Made by a program: the position numbers and the translations under genes. A stretch of DNA of 64,000 nt. Origin: Penicillus capitatus (Eukaryota; Chlorophyta). The stretch is taken from assembly GCA_965649825.1 (NCBI GenBank), contig OZ287694.1, forward strand, positions 1,736,001 through 1,800,000. Reading direction: 5' to 3'. The first letter of the stretch is position 1, and each line of letters starts with the position of its first letter. The notes below the pieces were generated by a model, which saw nothing but the letters and a program-made list of their open reading frames with translations, did no database searches and was not told the origin of the DNA. This document shows positions 12,201-23,430 of the stretch, piece by piece.

Positions 12201-12426
12201 CAGGCGAGAATCCTGACTGGCTAAGAGGTGTTGGTTTGAGCGTTTTTTCGATAGGTGAGAATTCACGCTGCTTAGGAGGATTATCACGGCACGAAATCGG
12301 TTCTATTCCTGGTGCTCTATGCAGTTTTAATGTTCGTCGGACGGGCTGTTGGAGAGTGCACTTATCGTCAGACATGAAGAAACACGAACGCGTTCGGGTC
12401 GATGACTCCGACTGATGACTCAACAT
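9244..12426 (-). CDS. Ankyrin/TRP-like cation channel C with expanded coiled coil
   Basis: Eight exons on the minus strand: 12426-12056, 11998-11408, 11362-11060, 11002-10888, 10825-10586, 10522-10311, 10248-9984, 9957-9244, giving 936 residues in frame. Exon 1 is a basic, Pro-rich tail. Exon 2 is the ankyrin-like domain (VPIFWNAVERDRLDCANMLL). S1-S2 in exon 3, S3 in exon 4, S4-S5 and pore in exon 5 (GLGNFETD), S6 in exon 6 (VLMSLLVSILTDTHDRVRS). Exon 7 holds the FFHYLVPEDI and DDEWHGKLVSLE family motif. Exon 8 is a coiled coil of eleven related units, most starting MKTLSTRM. The last intron (9958-9983) would be only 26 nt. Paralog E has the same intron but a single coiled-coil unit. Likely intact. 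Confidence 0.86.
9275..9935 (-). repeat. Coding minisatellite in the channel C tail
   Basis: Imperfect tandem array encoding units of 13, 17 and 21 residues. The DNA core on the plus strand is CATTCTGGTCGACAGTGTTT, present about ten times. A two-unit block of about 126 bp (units with LKENVSETSGE, then EESMG) is repeated almost exactly. The homologous place in channel E has one unit, so expansion followed the segmental duplication. Confidence 0.9.
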
Positions 12427-13069
12427 TCATATATTCACCATTATCCCAAGCGCATTTATTATCATCGAGGCTTCCGAACGCATCTCCTGATGCAACTGAA
12501 TAATGGTTTTACGGTGTGATAGGTCAGCCAGAACGATCCATCACACAATGTCCCTTCACTTCGTCGGTAGATGACACTTACTCTCATCTATCCCGGCTTT
12601 GGCCTTACAAACCCCGTAAGAATGACACACGCATCTCGATGTGTTCATGACAAAGCTAATACGAACAGACGGACAGTCCACTGAATCGATTTTGCCTCTC
12701 GGTGACTTGGCACCTTCACCACGCATTTGCTGCATTCCCTTCTCTAGCTTTCTGTTTTCGATCACCGTGCGTGTAGACTATGTCCAAATTCACAAAAATT
12801 CATTCTTAATAACCTAAAATTCAAATCTCTGCCTTCCCGTCAAACTTATTACACGACATGTCCCGTTATAGACAGTGACGGAACAAAAGAGTTCACTTGA
12901 CGAGATGAGGATTCACATGTAAACAGATGTCATTGGTTTGGCCTTCTCTTTCCAAAAAGAAGGCTCCCTGCACGACACAGATCCACTCTCAGAACCCTCA
13001 ATTAAGGATCTCTAGACTCGCATAAACGAGCGAGACTGGTTTTCAAAGTGACGCTTATTGTTGTTACGC
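12427..13069. other. Spacer, no gene seen
   Basis: Upstream of channel C. AT-richer than the genes, with no credible open frame or RNA gene. A promoter for channel C presumably lies here, but no element is recognised. Confidence 0.45.
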
Positions 13070-13420
13070 ATTCTAATAGAACGTGCTGTAAATGCTGGTT
13101 TGTTAGTAGAATGATGCAGTCCTGATTGTCTTTCTCCTTACAACGCTCGACTCCATGCCTGTATCGGTGAACTGACGAGCTTATTTGGCATTCCGTTCCG
13201 CTGAGAAGGAGACGATCAGCGAACAAACCAATACCTGCAGCTTCGCTCAATGCTGTTCGCAGGAGACGAAAAGTGCACGGCGGCGGCGGCGGCGATAGTG
13301 TTAGGGATGCTTTATTGAATGACTACTCTTCGCTGTCGTCCGAACTGCATTTGTGGTAACGGTCTTCTTCTGAAGCCGATCTTCGATGCTCGTATTGTCA
13401 AAACACTAAAGAATCAAATC
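13070..13420. repeat. Third copy of the channel A/F 3' flank
   Basis: Starts GAACGTGCTGTAAATGCTGG and includes GGTAACGGTCTTCTTCTGAA, aligning with 1915-2240 and with 55380-55690 in reverse. It is more decayed and carries a short GGC-rich insert (about 13277-13293). No channel gene adjoins it, so it is a remnant of the larger duplications. Confidence 0.7.
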
Positions 13421-13951
13421 TCGGTGGTTGCGGATTCAGAACGAAAAGAGTCTCACTTCGGCGATGATTCCGCGAAGGCTAAGAACCGTCGACGGTGAAG
13501 TTGGTCGTCCATCGATCTCCGTTTTTTCATATTACAAAGGGCAGTTCGATTCGCCATCACGTAGACGGCGTATCCATCGGCGTCTTCTAGAACACATCAT
13601 CTAGATTCGCAAGGGGTTCTGCAGGAGTTGGCGTGCCAACGGAAAACAGGCTCGGAATAACTCGGATTCTCAGCATGGTGGCGATATGAGTCACAGCTCT
13701 GCAACGGACGGATCGCCTTGTCCAGTGTATCTATCCATTGCTGTCGAGTGGCCTGTGACAGCGACAGCGACAGACAGTGAAATGCTGACTATTGTCAAAG
13801 CATGAGCGCGAGCGCTGTCGTGGTTATTGCCGTTTCATCACCGCCGGCGAAACTCGCCGACGCTTTCTTCAATGACGAGGCGTTCTGTCGCTGCGTGGTT
13901 GTTTGCACAATGATCAGATGTAAAGATTCGTCTCGACAGATGCGTCTGTCG
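13421..13951. other. Spacer with part of the hydrolase-like duplication unit
   Basis: From about 13780 the sequence matches 54830-54960 in reverse (for example GAGCGCG then GCCGTTTCATC). No complete gene is seen. Confidence 0.5.
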
Positions 13952-15291
13952 ACGTCTTGCACATTAACGCAAAAAGGAGAACAATGGACTGTTGTATTGC
14001 TGCCGGTTTCTGAACTGCATCTGCGAAGCTAGAATGACAATGCAGAAACGATTCGATCTTCACGTGAATGTTCCAGACCGAGGAATGGGTACTCGGCTAA
14101 AGCAGATAAGCCCATTGTCTATTCATCTGTTCGTGTAGAACGGAGGACCTGGACACGCTTCGGGACTGCGGACTGGAACGACACTGCAGCCGCATCCCTC
14201 CAAAGAGGTGTCGTAACCGTCATCTGTACAGCACCTATCCAGATTGGCTCCATTCCAATTCCATCTGGGAAAAGAACAGCATCACCGCCATCATAATGAA
14301 TAACAGATCGAATCTGGTACTTGTCGGTTGCCAAGTCGGTGAACTTGTCTTCTGGGTCGAGAGCCCTAACCACACATCCGAAATCGCACCAGTTATTCCC
14401 GTAAACCTCAGCCCCGTTCCAGCATCCAAAGTCTGGCCATCCCGACTTGCCCCAGTGCAGTCGACCGGGTGAACAGGATTCGTGGCTCAGGAGATGTGCC
14501 ACCATCTGTTTGAATGGCAGATTGCTGGCACGTGGCCTGAGACCAAACCCAAGTCAGGGACAGCTCGCATCTTGACAACGCACTCTTGGTTGTAGTAACC
14601 GAAGTCCGTCAAATCAATCCAGAGAACGGCTTCGTCGTGCGCAGCAGACAGCAGTCCTTCTGCCTTTCCGACGAGTCGTAGCAGGATAGGATATCGGTGG
14701 CCATTGTCTGGAGTGAGACTCTCTGCCAGATTCAGTAGACTGTCCAGGCAATCCGGAGCGTTGCTCAGAGACACGGCCACTTCGTAATTGTCGACCAGTG
14801 TGGGCCTGCGTGTCGGATCCCGAGGAGGGAAAACGAACGCAGCTTCGTGCGTCTCGCCGACGGTATCCTCCAAAGTGTGTAACAGAAGCGGCAAGGATAC
14901 TTCATTGAACTGCTGCGCGAGATCGGGATCGGTAAGGTTGGTGTTGGGCGGATAGGGATCCGGAACCGTCCACTCCACGCCCTCGGCAACCCTGCGACGA
15001 ACCTTGGAGTCCCTCGCCGCACGTCTCGTCCGATTTCTCCTTCTGCCATCCATTGTTCGAGACGCCGTCAGATTGGCGGCGCTGTCGCTCTCAATCGTCT
15101 TCTCGCGCGATTCCTCCTTCAGACGCTCCAACGTCACTCTTCGATGAACGTCGTGATCTGCTCTGCGCTCAAACCTAGGCAACGCGATGCAACGGCGGCG
15201 ATACGAAGATGTCCATTATGTGTCCATTGTCTTGTCGTCTGCAACGACCCTTGAAAGCAGACAGTTCTGGAGGGCGGACGTACTGTCGCGG
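13952..15291. other. 1.34-kb insertion relative to the inverted copy
   Basis: At 13941-13951 and 15291-15301 the near-identical words GCGTCTGTCG and GCATCTGTCG flank a stretch that is absent from the inverted homologous locus (about 54820), where the flanks are contiguous. The insert carries the lactone-oxidase-like fragment on the minus strand. No transposase, terminal repeats or poly-A tail are visible. Confidence 0.6.
14119..15182 (-). pseudogene. Lactone-oxidase-like FAD oxidase, C-terminal fragment
   Basis: Two minus-strand open stretches (15182-14487 and 14505-14119) together resemble the C-terminal domain of the D-arabinono/L-gulono-lactone oxidase type: PILLRLVGKAEGLLSAAHDE, then RLHWGKSGWPDFG and FGCVVRALDPEDKF, matching the family pattern of an HWGK motif followed by a late LDP.gkF. 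The N-terminal FAD-binding domain is absent. A splice of about 38 nt near 14500-14540 could join the two stretches, but the junction is unclear. It sits wholly inside the 13952-15291 insertion, so it is best read as a captured fragment. Function is unlikely; the family call is moderate. Confidence 0.45.
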
Positions 15292-16893
15292 CATCTGTCG
15301 CCATTATCTGCACCGAATGTGTCATTTGTATGTAGTCAGTCACGAGCCAACTCGAGGTTAAAAGATCTCTTTCTGCGTTGCGCTTCCACCTCTCTGGCTT
15401 CTCAGCGACGGTATCTGATTTGCCTCTGTGCGTTGCCTCTCTTGAAAGAGAACGATCGGACGGAGGCTCGCATTGAGCTCGAATTCCATCCTCTCCCGTT
15501 CTCGCCCGCGTACCACAAAGGCTCATTTGCTCATCTGGTGGAAGCTTTCACATCTTGACCGTCGTCGAACACGGCAGGGTTCAAGAAGATAAAGAAGAAA
15601 AACACAGCGATGGATCGTTCAAAGGCCAGTTGCGCGATCCATCTAGAATGGAGATGTCACGTCATATCATTAGCTGCGCCTCCTGCTGCCTTCTTCCAAT
15701 GCGTCAGGCCGACAATCTGCGCTTCCTCTTCTCCGATTTCGGCCCCGTCGAGCCTATGTCAAGGGACGTGCAGTGACCCGACTATTGCCAACCAATAGAC
15801 CCTTTCGCCTACCGCCGCTTGCCTTAAACGACCCCTCGACGGACAGACGGCACCTTCAGCTTCGAAAACTCAATCCTACCTACAAGGTGACGACAACAGA
15901 AAAACGCCGTGCATTTCCCTTTTCGTTTTCTCTAGTTCCAGCACGGACAACAGATTCTGCCAGGGACGGCAGCCGATTCCCTGCGAGTGATGCAAGCGGG
16001 GAGCGCCTTGCTGTCATTGAATCTGTCACAGATGCCGCACTGGAACAGTTAGAACGTCCATGTTGCTCCTTCGCGAAACTCCGAGTGTCTCGCACCCACG
16101 ATTTCGGTCAGGCTCCTCGTGGAGTGGCCGAGAATGGATCATCTGTCGTAGAGTCTGGGAGACGAGAGACTTCTCAGAGTTGTGTCGAAGACGCTTAAAC
16201 CGCGATGGGAAACTCGTCGCCATCAGCTTCTTCGACGCCAGCGCATCGCAGTTCGTCGAGCTCTTTGACGATTTCTGAGTCTGTTTTCTCCATTGACGAA
16301 GACGAGACCTCGGACGCATGTCTGTTCGCCGAAGAATAGATCGCTCAGCCCGTCGGCCACTCACCTTTGGTTGGAGTCTGTTGGATGGTGAGAGGGCCCG
16401 TCTCGTCAGGGACGACGAACCGCAGCTGATCTTCGTCAGCCGCGCCGAGTTGAACGGACTGGGACTCGTGCTCTCCATCAGGACGGGAGAGGAGAGGGCG
16501 TGGAGGATGCTGTCCTTCGCCGAGCACTTCTGACCGATCATCGTCTATCTCCGAACTCAGTGTGCTCGCGATGCTCTTCTCGTCTTCGGCAGGTGGCTTC
16601 GGCCGTCTGGCGGCTCGAACTGTGTGGCATTGTTCCGCGGGATCTCGTTTGGGGAGACGGAATTCATCTCACTCGGCGGATGCGAGGCAGACCGACGCTT
16701 GATAAGACAGTTGCTGTCACTTCGGACGCACCAGAATCAGGAGGCTCTGCAGAACGGTCGCTCGACGGCAGAAATGTACGACGCGCTTAAGAAGATACTC
16801 CAAGGATTCAGCCGAGAGTGCCGAATGAATCCTCGTTTGTCGTTGCTGGATGGTCGACATGTCCTCGAGAGATGTCAGGATGGATCCAGTTGA
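15292..16893 (+). pseudogene. Hydrolase-like gene, copy 1 (decayed)
   Basis: Matches 53048-54830 in reverse. Both copies share ADNLFLFSDFG-type and GERLAVIESVTD-type segments, the stretch LLDGERARLVRDDE, AELNGLGLVLSIRTGEERAW, and a C-terminal end with RRLIRQLLSLRTHQNQEALQ and LLDGRHVLERCQDGSS. Relative to copy 2 about 160 bp near 15975 are missing, which removes the only recognisable motif (IHGLGIG). Several frame changes separate the segments and introns of 38 nt or less would be needed to bridge them. I do not recognise the family with confidence. Confidence 0.35.
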
Positions 16894-17211
16894 TCGATCG
16901 ATCAATGTCTACGGTTTCAAGATTCCATTGTAGTTTCTGGTTTCCACGATGCCTTCAGTGCGAACGAACGGTTTGTCGCATCACTGTGTAACCATTCTGG
17001 CACGACTGACATGTTCACTTATGTTTTCCTGTGACAGATGTGACGTTACGACTGCGACAGACGACGTCGACAAGACGTTGAATGACGGGACGTGATCGTT
17101 CACGCGTTGACAGCCACAAACGGAAAGAATCGTATACTGCACGCGGCCGGCGCCGTCGACGTGTTAAGATTCTAATAACAGCGGCCATCTTTTGCATCAA
17201 CGTTCTCGCCG
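16894..17211. other. 5' flank of MFS 1
   Basis: Repeated in tandem upstream of MFS 2 (about 19400-19726) and in reverse upstream of MFS 4 (52732-53040). Shared words include GACAGATG followed by GACGTT, and GTTGACAGCCACAAAC. Likely carries the transporter promoter; no element is identified. Confidence 0.5.
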
Positions 17212-18627
17212 ATGCAGTCACCGACGACGTCGCAAGCGGCATACATTCCTCTCGCAGAAGACGTCGCTCGTTCAACGATCCGGAAACTCGACCGACGTTT
17301 ACTGCTTCTACTCGCCGGCCTCACTTTTTTGTCCGTTGGCGACCGCAGCAACATTGGCTACGCCGCCAATGACCTCTGTCAAGAATTAAACCTGACCCAC
17401 GAGGAATACGGCAAAGGGGTCAGTCTGCTTTACTTCGGTTACCTGTTGTCGCAAGTGGCAGGTAACGTCATGCTTAAACGCTTCGGCGCTCCTGCATGGA
17501 TTTCTTTTATCCTTTTTGCCTGGGGCTGTGTCGGCGCGGCGACTGGGTTTATTCAGAACGCGACGCAGTTCTACGTTCTTCGTTTTCTTTTGGGGTTTGC
17601 CTCGGGAGGCACATTTCCAGCCATATGGTACATGATCCCTTTGTTTTACCCACCAAACTACGCTACCGACGCATGCTGTGTTATCATCTCTGCAGTTTCG
17701 TTAACCATGCCGCTCTCTTCCCCTCTGTCTGCGGGCCTGCTGAGCCTTGGACCTTTTGTCCATGTCGATGGGTGGCGTCTTCTCTTCATCGTCGAGGGCA
17801 TCATGCCCATGATGTACGCAGTAGTGGTCTACGTATTCTTGCCGGCCACTCCCGAGACGGCTTCGTTTCTGAAAGACGAGGAGAAGGAGTGGATCGCTGT
17901 GAACCAAGGGAAGCACGAGAGCGAGGGTGATCTCCCTTTCTGGGAGGAAATGAGGCGCGTCGTTTCGAACGGATCGTGGCGGATGTTCGCGCTCTGTGGT
18001 TTGATTGTCTTCGGTATCGTCATTGTCCTCATGTTCTGGGCGACGCTGATTATTCAAGACATTCTTTACGGAGAAGACGATGACGACGACTCCAAGACAT
18101 GCGGTTCCAAGCATGCCAACGCAGTACTGGCCATTCTTCTCACCGCCATCCCCTTTCTCATTTCCGGAATCCTGTGCTTACTGATGCGTCGCATCGTTGT
18201 ACGCGATCGAACGCGAGTCGCCGCCATCATTTCTACTGTCGGCGGTTTAGTGATGATCTCATGGATCGGGGCGCAGTATACGTCTGATATCCTGAGATTC
18301 TTGCTGTTAATTTGTGCTGTCACGGCCGGATATCTTGTCTTTCCATTCGTCATAGGCCTTGTGATGTCTTCGTGCGAAATATCGATCCATTCCGTTGCTG
18401 CTTCTATGTACAACGCTGTTTCAACGATTGGCCCTATTCTATTTCCTATGATTTTTGGCAAAGCTATGGACAGTCTAGGCTCTGGCATTTCTATTTCACT
18501 ATTCGGGGGATTCTTTCTCATCACGGCGCTGATCATGATGATCATGAAAGATCCTCTTCTGAAAGAAGCCAGAGACAATGACCGTCAAGGATACCGTCAA
18601 CTGCGTGTTTCTAATTCTGACGCTTAG
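17212..18627 (+). CDS. MFS transporter 1, ACS (anion:cation symporter) type
   Basis: Single-exon gene of 471 residues with about twelve membrane helices. The start ATG is shared by paralogs. After a short cytosolic N-terminus come IRKLDRRLLLLLAGLTFLSV and the helix-1 signature DRSNIGYAANDL, typical of the ACS subfamily that moves organic anions such as phthalate, tartrate and allantoate. EYGKGVSLLYFGYLLSQVAG and LRFLLGFASGGTFPA form helices 2-4. Between helices 7 and 8 lies an acidic loop (GEDDDDDSKTC) followed by GSKHANAVLAIL. In helix 1, VGDRSN replaces the YVDRSN of MFS 2 and YIDRSN of MFS 3. Substrate is unknown. It heads a tandem pair with MFS 2. Confidence 0.92.
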   Translation: MQSPTTSQAAYIPLAEDVARSTIRKLDRRLLLLLAGLTFLSVGDRSNIGYAANDLCQELNLTHEEYGKGVSLLYFGYLLSQVAGNVMLKRFGAPAWISFILFAWGCVGAATGFIQNATQFYVLRFLLGFASGGTFPAIWYMIPLFYPPNYATDACCVIISAVSLTMPLSSPLSAGLLSLGPFVHVDGWRLLFIVEGIMPMMYAVVVYVFLPATPETASFLKDEEKEWIAVNQGKHESEGDLPFWEEMRRVVSNGSWRMFALCGLIVFGIVIVLMFWATLIIQDILYGEDDDDDSKTCGSKHANAVLAILLTAIPFLISGILCLLMRRIVVRDRTRVAAIISTVGGLVMISWIGAQYTSDILRFLLLICAVTAGYLVFPFVIGLVMSSCEISIHSVAASMYNAVSTIGPILFPMIFGKAMDSLGSGISISLFGGFFLITALIMMIMKDPLLKEARDNDRQGYRQLRVSNSDA

Positions 18628-19726
18628 CGTTTGTCGCTGTTGTCTGCGTTGAACAAACTTTATTCGCTTACAGCTTCACAAACCTGCATCAATAGAAACA
18701 GCGCGACGAACATTGTTGCTTTTTTGAGGAAGACTTCCGTTTGTGTCGAAAACGAAGGCGCCGCTTCTATCTTGAAGGAAAAGATATACAGAAACAGAAA
18801 GAGGCAAGATATAGTGGGCGCTGCGGCTCATCTTCGTCTTTGGAGCTTCGCAGTGGCTTTCTCTCCATGCGGCAGGCATCCAAGCAGCTCGCAGTCCTGC
18901 GTTTCAGTTTCATTCCATCACCCTTTTTCGACTGCACCTGTCTGTCTGCCTAACGCTGATGCAGGATATCGGTCGATTTGCGCTGCTTAAAGAATGGAGA
19001 AGGCGTTGGAGGGGAGAGACTGGAGAATGGGGCGTCGACGGTCACGTCGTTACGTCACTCGATGGCAAACGGCTGACGAAGTAGATCTCTCTTGTCAAAT
19101 CGAATCTGTTATCTCGACGTCAACGGTTCGTCTTTCTGAGAAACGAGAGCCTTAGACACGGATAGCGATGTCGACCGGAGGGTAAAACCAAGTCACATCA
19201 TTCCTCGTCCGGCCTCTTCTGGTTCCCAGTTTCATGTTATGTCAGGCGGCTGGCTCTGAAGAATAAGCGCTTGATGGCAGAACTCCACACACGCTTGAGA
19301 AGATGGTCCAAGGGTGGGACCAAGAGCGCTGACCGAATCTTCGTTCATCGTCGCTGGACGACGGACATATCCCCGAGAGATTTCTGGACGGATCCTGTTG
19401 ATCGGTTGATTGATTAACATCTGCAGTCTCAAGATCCCCTCCAGTTTCTGGTTACCACCATACCTTCGATGTAAACGGGCGATCTGTCACATTACTGTGT
19501 ATCCTGCCTGGCACGGTCGACGTACTCACGTATTCATTCCTTTGACAGATGCGACGTTGCGCTGGACGAACGAGAAAATCGACAAGACGTTGGATGATGG
19601 GAAGTGATCGCGCACCCGTTGACAGCCACAAACAAACAGAATCGGATACTGAACGTGTCTGATAATTACGAGACGTAAGTATTTAGATAAAATCCGCCAT
19701 CTTGTTGTCCGCCAACGTTTTTTTCG
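18628..19726. other. Spacer between MFS 1 and MFS 2, with gene relic
   Basis: 18628-18900 is repeated after MFS 2 (21143-21400): shared GATATACAGAAACAGA-like and GAGCTTCGCAGTGGCTTTC. 19260-19400 is a decayed piece of the 3' end of the hydrolase-like gene (CGCTTGA, then GGACGGATCCTGTTGATCGG). So the tandem unit is hydrolase-like 3' end plus MFS gene. Confidence 0.6.
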
Positions 19727-21142
19727 ATGCAGTCGCCGACGACGTTGCAAGTGGACCACGTTCCTCCAGAGGAGGACATCGCTCGTTCGACGATTCGGAA
19801 ACTCGACCGACGTTTTCTGCTTCTACTCGCCGGCGTCACCTTCCTGTCCTACGTCGACCGCAGCAACGTCGGCTACGCCGCGAATGACCTCTGTCAAGAA
19901 TTAAACCTGACCCACGAGGAATACGGCAAAGGGGTCAGTCTGCTTTACTTCGGTTACCTGTTATCGCAAGTGGCAGGTAACGTCATGCTTAAACGCTTCG
20001 GCGCTCCTGCATGGATTTCTTTTATCCTTTTTGCCTGGGGCTGTGTCGGCACGGCGTCTGGGTTCGTTCAGAACGCGACGCAGTTCTACGTTCTTCGTTT
20101 TCTTTTGGGGTTTGCTGAGGGAGGCACATTTCCAGCCATGTGGTATACCATCGCTATGTTTTACCCGCCAGACTACGTTACCGCCGCATGCTGTGTTATC
20201 ATCTCTGCAGTTTCGTTAACCATGCCGCTCTCTTCCCCTCTGTCTGCGGGCCTGCTGAGCCTTGGACCTTTTGTCCATGTCGATGGGTGGCGTCTTCTCT
20301 TCATCGTCGAGGGCATCATGCCCATGATGTACGCAGCAGTCGTCTACGTATTCTTGCCGGCCGCTCCCGAGACGGCTTCGTTTCTGAAAGACGAGGAGAA
20401 GGAGTGGATCGCTGTGAACCAAGGGAAGCACGAGAGCGAGGGTGATCTCCTTTTCTGGGAGGAAATGAAGCGCGTCGTTTCGAACGGATCGTGGTGGATG
20501 TTTACGCTCTGTAGTCTAATTACTTTTGGTGTCAACACTGTCCTCATGTTCTGGGCGACGCTGATCACTCAAGACATTCTTTACGGAGAAGACGATGACG
20601 ACGACTCCAAGACATGCGGTTCCAAGCATGCCAACGCAGTACTGGCCATTCTTCTCACCGCCATTCCCTTTCTCATTTCCGGAATCTTGTGCTTACTGAT
20701 GCGTCGCATCGTTGTACGCGATCGAACGCGAGTCGCCGCCATCATTTCTACTGTCGGCGGATTGTTGACGATCTCATGGATCGGGGCGCAGTATACATCT
20801 GTTATCTTTAGATTCTTGTTGTTAATTTGTGCTGTCACGGCCGGATATCTTGTCTTTCCATTCATCATAGGTCTCGTTATGTCTTCGTGCGAAATATCGA
20901 TCCATTCCGTTGCTGCTTCTATGTACAACGCTGTTTCAACGATTGGCCCTATTCTATTTCCCATGATTTTTGGCAAAGCTATGGACAGTCTAGGCTCTCG
21001 CATTACCATTTCACTATTTGGGGGATTAACTCTCATCACGGCGCTGATCATGATGATCATGAAAGATCCTCTTCTGAAGGAAGGCAGAGAAAACAACCGT
21101 CGAGGATATGTTCAACTGTCTGTTTCTAATCCTGAGGCTTAA
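19727..21142 (+). CDS. MFS transporter 2, ACS type
   Basis: Intronless, 471 residues, nearly identical to MFS 1 over helices 2-12. It keeps the canonical helix-1 motif YVDRSNVGYAANDL and LGFAEGGTFPAMW in helix 4, where MFS 1 has LGFASGGTFPA. The acidic loop GEDDDDDSKTC is identical. Differences cluster in helix 1, helix 4 and helix 7 (SLITFGVNTVLMF against GLIVFGIVIVLMF), which line the substrate path in MFS proteins, hinting at altered specificity. Long identical stretches shared with MFS 1 suggest recent duplication or gene conversion. Confidence 0.93.
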   Translation: MQSPTTLQVDHVPPEEDIARSTIRKLDRRFLLLLAGVTFLSYVDRSNVGYAANDLCQELNLTHEEYGKGVSLLYFGYLLSQVAGNVMLKRFGAPAWISFILFAWGCVGTASGFVQNATQFYVLRFLLGFAEGGTFPAMWYTIAMFYPPDYVTAACCVIISAVSLTMPLSSPLSAGLLSLGPFVHVDGWRLLFIVEGIMPMMYAAVVYVFLPAAPETASFLKDEEKEWIAVNQGKHESEGDLLFWEEMKRVVSNGSWWMFTLCSLITFGVNTVLMFWATLITQDILYGEDDDDDSKTCGSKHANAVLAILLTAIPFLISGILCLLMRRIVVRDRTRVAAIISTVGGLLTISWIGAQYTSVIFRFLLLICAVTAGYLVFPFIIGLVMSSCEISIHSVAASMYNAVSTIGPILFPMIFGKAMDSLGSRITISLFGGLTLITALIMMIMKDPLLKEGRENNRRGYVQLSVSNPEA

Positions 21143-22239
21143 CTTTTGTCGCTGTTGTTCGCATGATACAAACAATGTTCGTTTGGATCTATACAAACCT
21201 GCATGAATATAAAGATCAGCGCGACGAGTGATAACTTGTTGAAAGGACAGCCGTTTTTTGTGACGAAATGGTGTCGCCTCTGTCTCGGGAGAGGTATATA
21301 CAGAAACAGAGAAAGCAGCAGATGCAGTGGCCCCTGTGACTCTCTTTCGAATTCGGAGCTTCGCAGTGGCTTTCGATTCATACGACAGGTGGCAAAGTAG
21401 CGTGAGATCGTTCGTTTCATTCTCATTCGATCAGTCTTTCTCGACTGTACCAGTCTGCCTAACGGTGATACAGGATGTCGTTTATTACGTACTTCAGAAC
21501 TGAGAAGGCGTTGGAGGTGAGAAGTGATTGGAGAATGCGGTGTCGACGGTGTCAAGACGTCACGGCACGCGACGGTAATCGACTGCACAAGGGAATTGCT
21601 CTTGTCTAGCTCGAGTCGGTGATGCCGACGTCGTCGGCTGTTCAGATTTCTGAAAGACGAAGGTACTAAGTAGTATAGCGGTGTCGACATGTGGGTGCAA
21701 CGTCGTATCATTTAGCGTCTAACGTGTTCTGCGTTCCAGCTTCACGTCGTGTCAGGCGTATCGGCCGAATCACGTCACATCTGTTGCCGCCATCGGAGTG
21801 GCTATACTCTGTTTCTGTAAGCATAGAAAGGACAAGAGAAAAAAGCTGTCAGCGGCACACTGACAGGAACAGGAAGCGACGGTTGACGAATCCATGACCG
21901 GCGGTAAAGGCCATGACTGGGATCAGCGAGAACCGTTGGCGACGGAATGGCGTCTTTGGGCTGGTGCAGATGCGATGACGGGAACGATAGAAGCGACCTG
22001 CTTTTGTAGACAGTTCGCAACGAAGGCTCAAAATGCGATCATAGTAACCCGACGTCACAGACAAAGCGTTCACCTCCGCTTGACGACGGTTATGAGTGCG
22101 ATTGGATTCGCTCACAACGGAGTTTGATCGTTAATAGACACACGCAGAGAAGTGAGCTCAGTAACGTACACTCTCATCGATGTATGTGCATCAGTTGGCG
22201 ACTATCTCGAATGATCGTGTGCGTATTGTCAGGGAGATT
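21143..22239. other. MFS 2 3' flank and spacer
   Basis: The first 260 bp repeat the MFS 1 3' flank. The rest shows no gene. A channel relic begins near 22240. Confidence 0.5.
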
Positions 22240-22825
22240 CTATCCACTCACAAACAGCTCGGCTCAATCTCCTCATCGCCATTCTGAGCGACAGCTTTGA
22301 CAAGATCAAGTACTGGGAGAAGGAAGAGCTGGTTGTGTGTCGAGCAGAGATCGCGAGCGCCGCCTTCGTCTCAGTCGCGCACGACATCATCGAAAAGGAA
22401 TCGTCGAGGCAAGTGCCTGTCACTTCGTTGCTGTCTGTCACGGTTCTGTCTCAGAGGGACGATTTGGAACAAGCTGAAAAACTTGCCACGGTAATTGTGT
22501 ACAGAAAGCAAGTCATTCCATACACAGTCTGGCCTCCCTGAAGCCAAGACATCGGTGCAAGTACTTTCACTACTTGGTTCCAATCGACGGGATACGGAAG
22601 AAAAGGAACAGAGAATGGGATGGAAGGATTGAAGAAGTGGCTAAGGGTTTTCGGAGAGAAGTTCAAGAGATCCGCGCAACCGTAGAACTGGCAGAAAGTG
22701 GTTCAATGCGAGGGGCGGCGAAGACGCCGTCGCTGTTTGATCAGACTGCGATCATTGAAAGGAAAATCGAAGAACTGCACAAACAGATGAAAGAGATAGG
22801 CGACCTTTTATCCCAGACTCAGTAG
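22240..22825 (+). pseudogene. Channel relic: S6 end and coiled-coil tail
   Basis: Keeps the end of S6 and the linker (LNLLIAILSDSFDKIKYWEK, close to the channel D segment LLVAILSDTFDSVKYTEK), the tail motif YFHYLVPIDG with REWDGRIEE, and a coiled coil ending GDLLSQTQ before a stop at 22823-22825. The ankyrin-like domain, helices S1-S5 and the pore are missing. It is most similar to channel D. Confidence 0.75.
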
Positions 22826-23400
22826 AACCGATGTCGGCAGCACTTTGAAGAAACAAGTGTTCTCTCGGAAAGCAGTCAGATGAACCGCTGGAGATTCAGA
22901 TTTTTGCTTTTTGTCTGTTGTCGATGAGCTTCCGGCAATTGAATGAACTCTTATCCTAACTTGAGAAGGATGTCAAGCATTGGCAGGAATGTGAGTGAAG
23001 GAGTTTGCGGTTTTTGAAGCATTTTCTGCCAGGCTTGTATTGAGTGTATATGCCTTCCTTATTGAACGCTGATCTGTTGACAAATCTCCTGCTGACTCTT
23101 CATTCAAGCACACAGCCGGCCAGATTCTGTGCTTAAGGTCAAGGAACTGTACGGTTAAAAGATGCATGGAGATTTGTGCGATAAGTGTAGTGATTGGACT
23201 CAGCGACCGGCGTCTGTTCATCCACGACGGGCAATCTCACTCTGCCTTGTCACACCTAGCGTGGATGTCTGTCCCTTCCTCGACGGGAGATTCTATCTGA
23301 CAGCGACGTTGACAGTGTCTGACATCTGACCTGCAAACTGGCAGCTGACGTCTCTTCTTTGTCGTACATCTTTGCGTACGGATCGATTTCATGCGCATTC
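22826..23400. other. Spacer, no gene seen
   Basis: No recognisable coding or RNA feature. Confidence 0.45.
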
Positions 23401-23430
23401 TCTCGTCTGCGCTCGCGTCTCTACAGGGAA

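Noticed and set aside
16345-16905. Minus-strand frames across the hydrolase-like copy 1
   Set aside because: Mirrored frames appear in copy 2 because the DNA is duplicated; they have no family features, and the plus-strand segments vary more like coding sequence.
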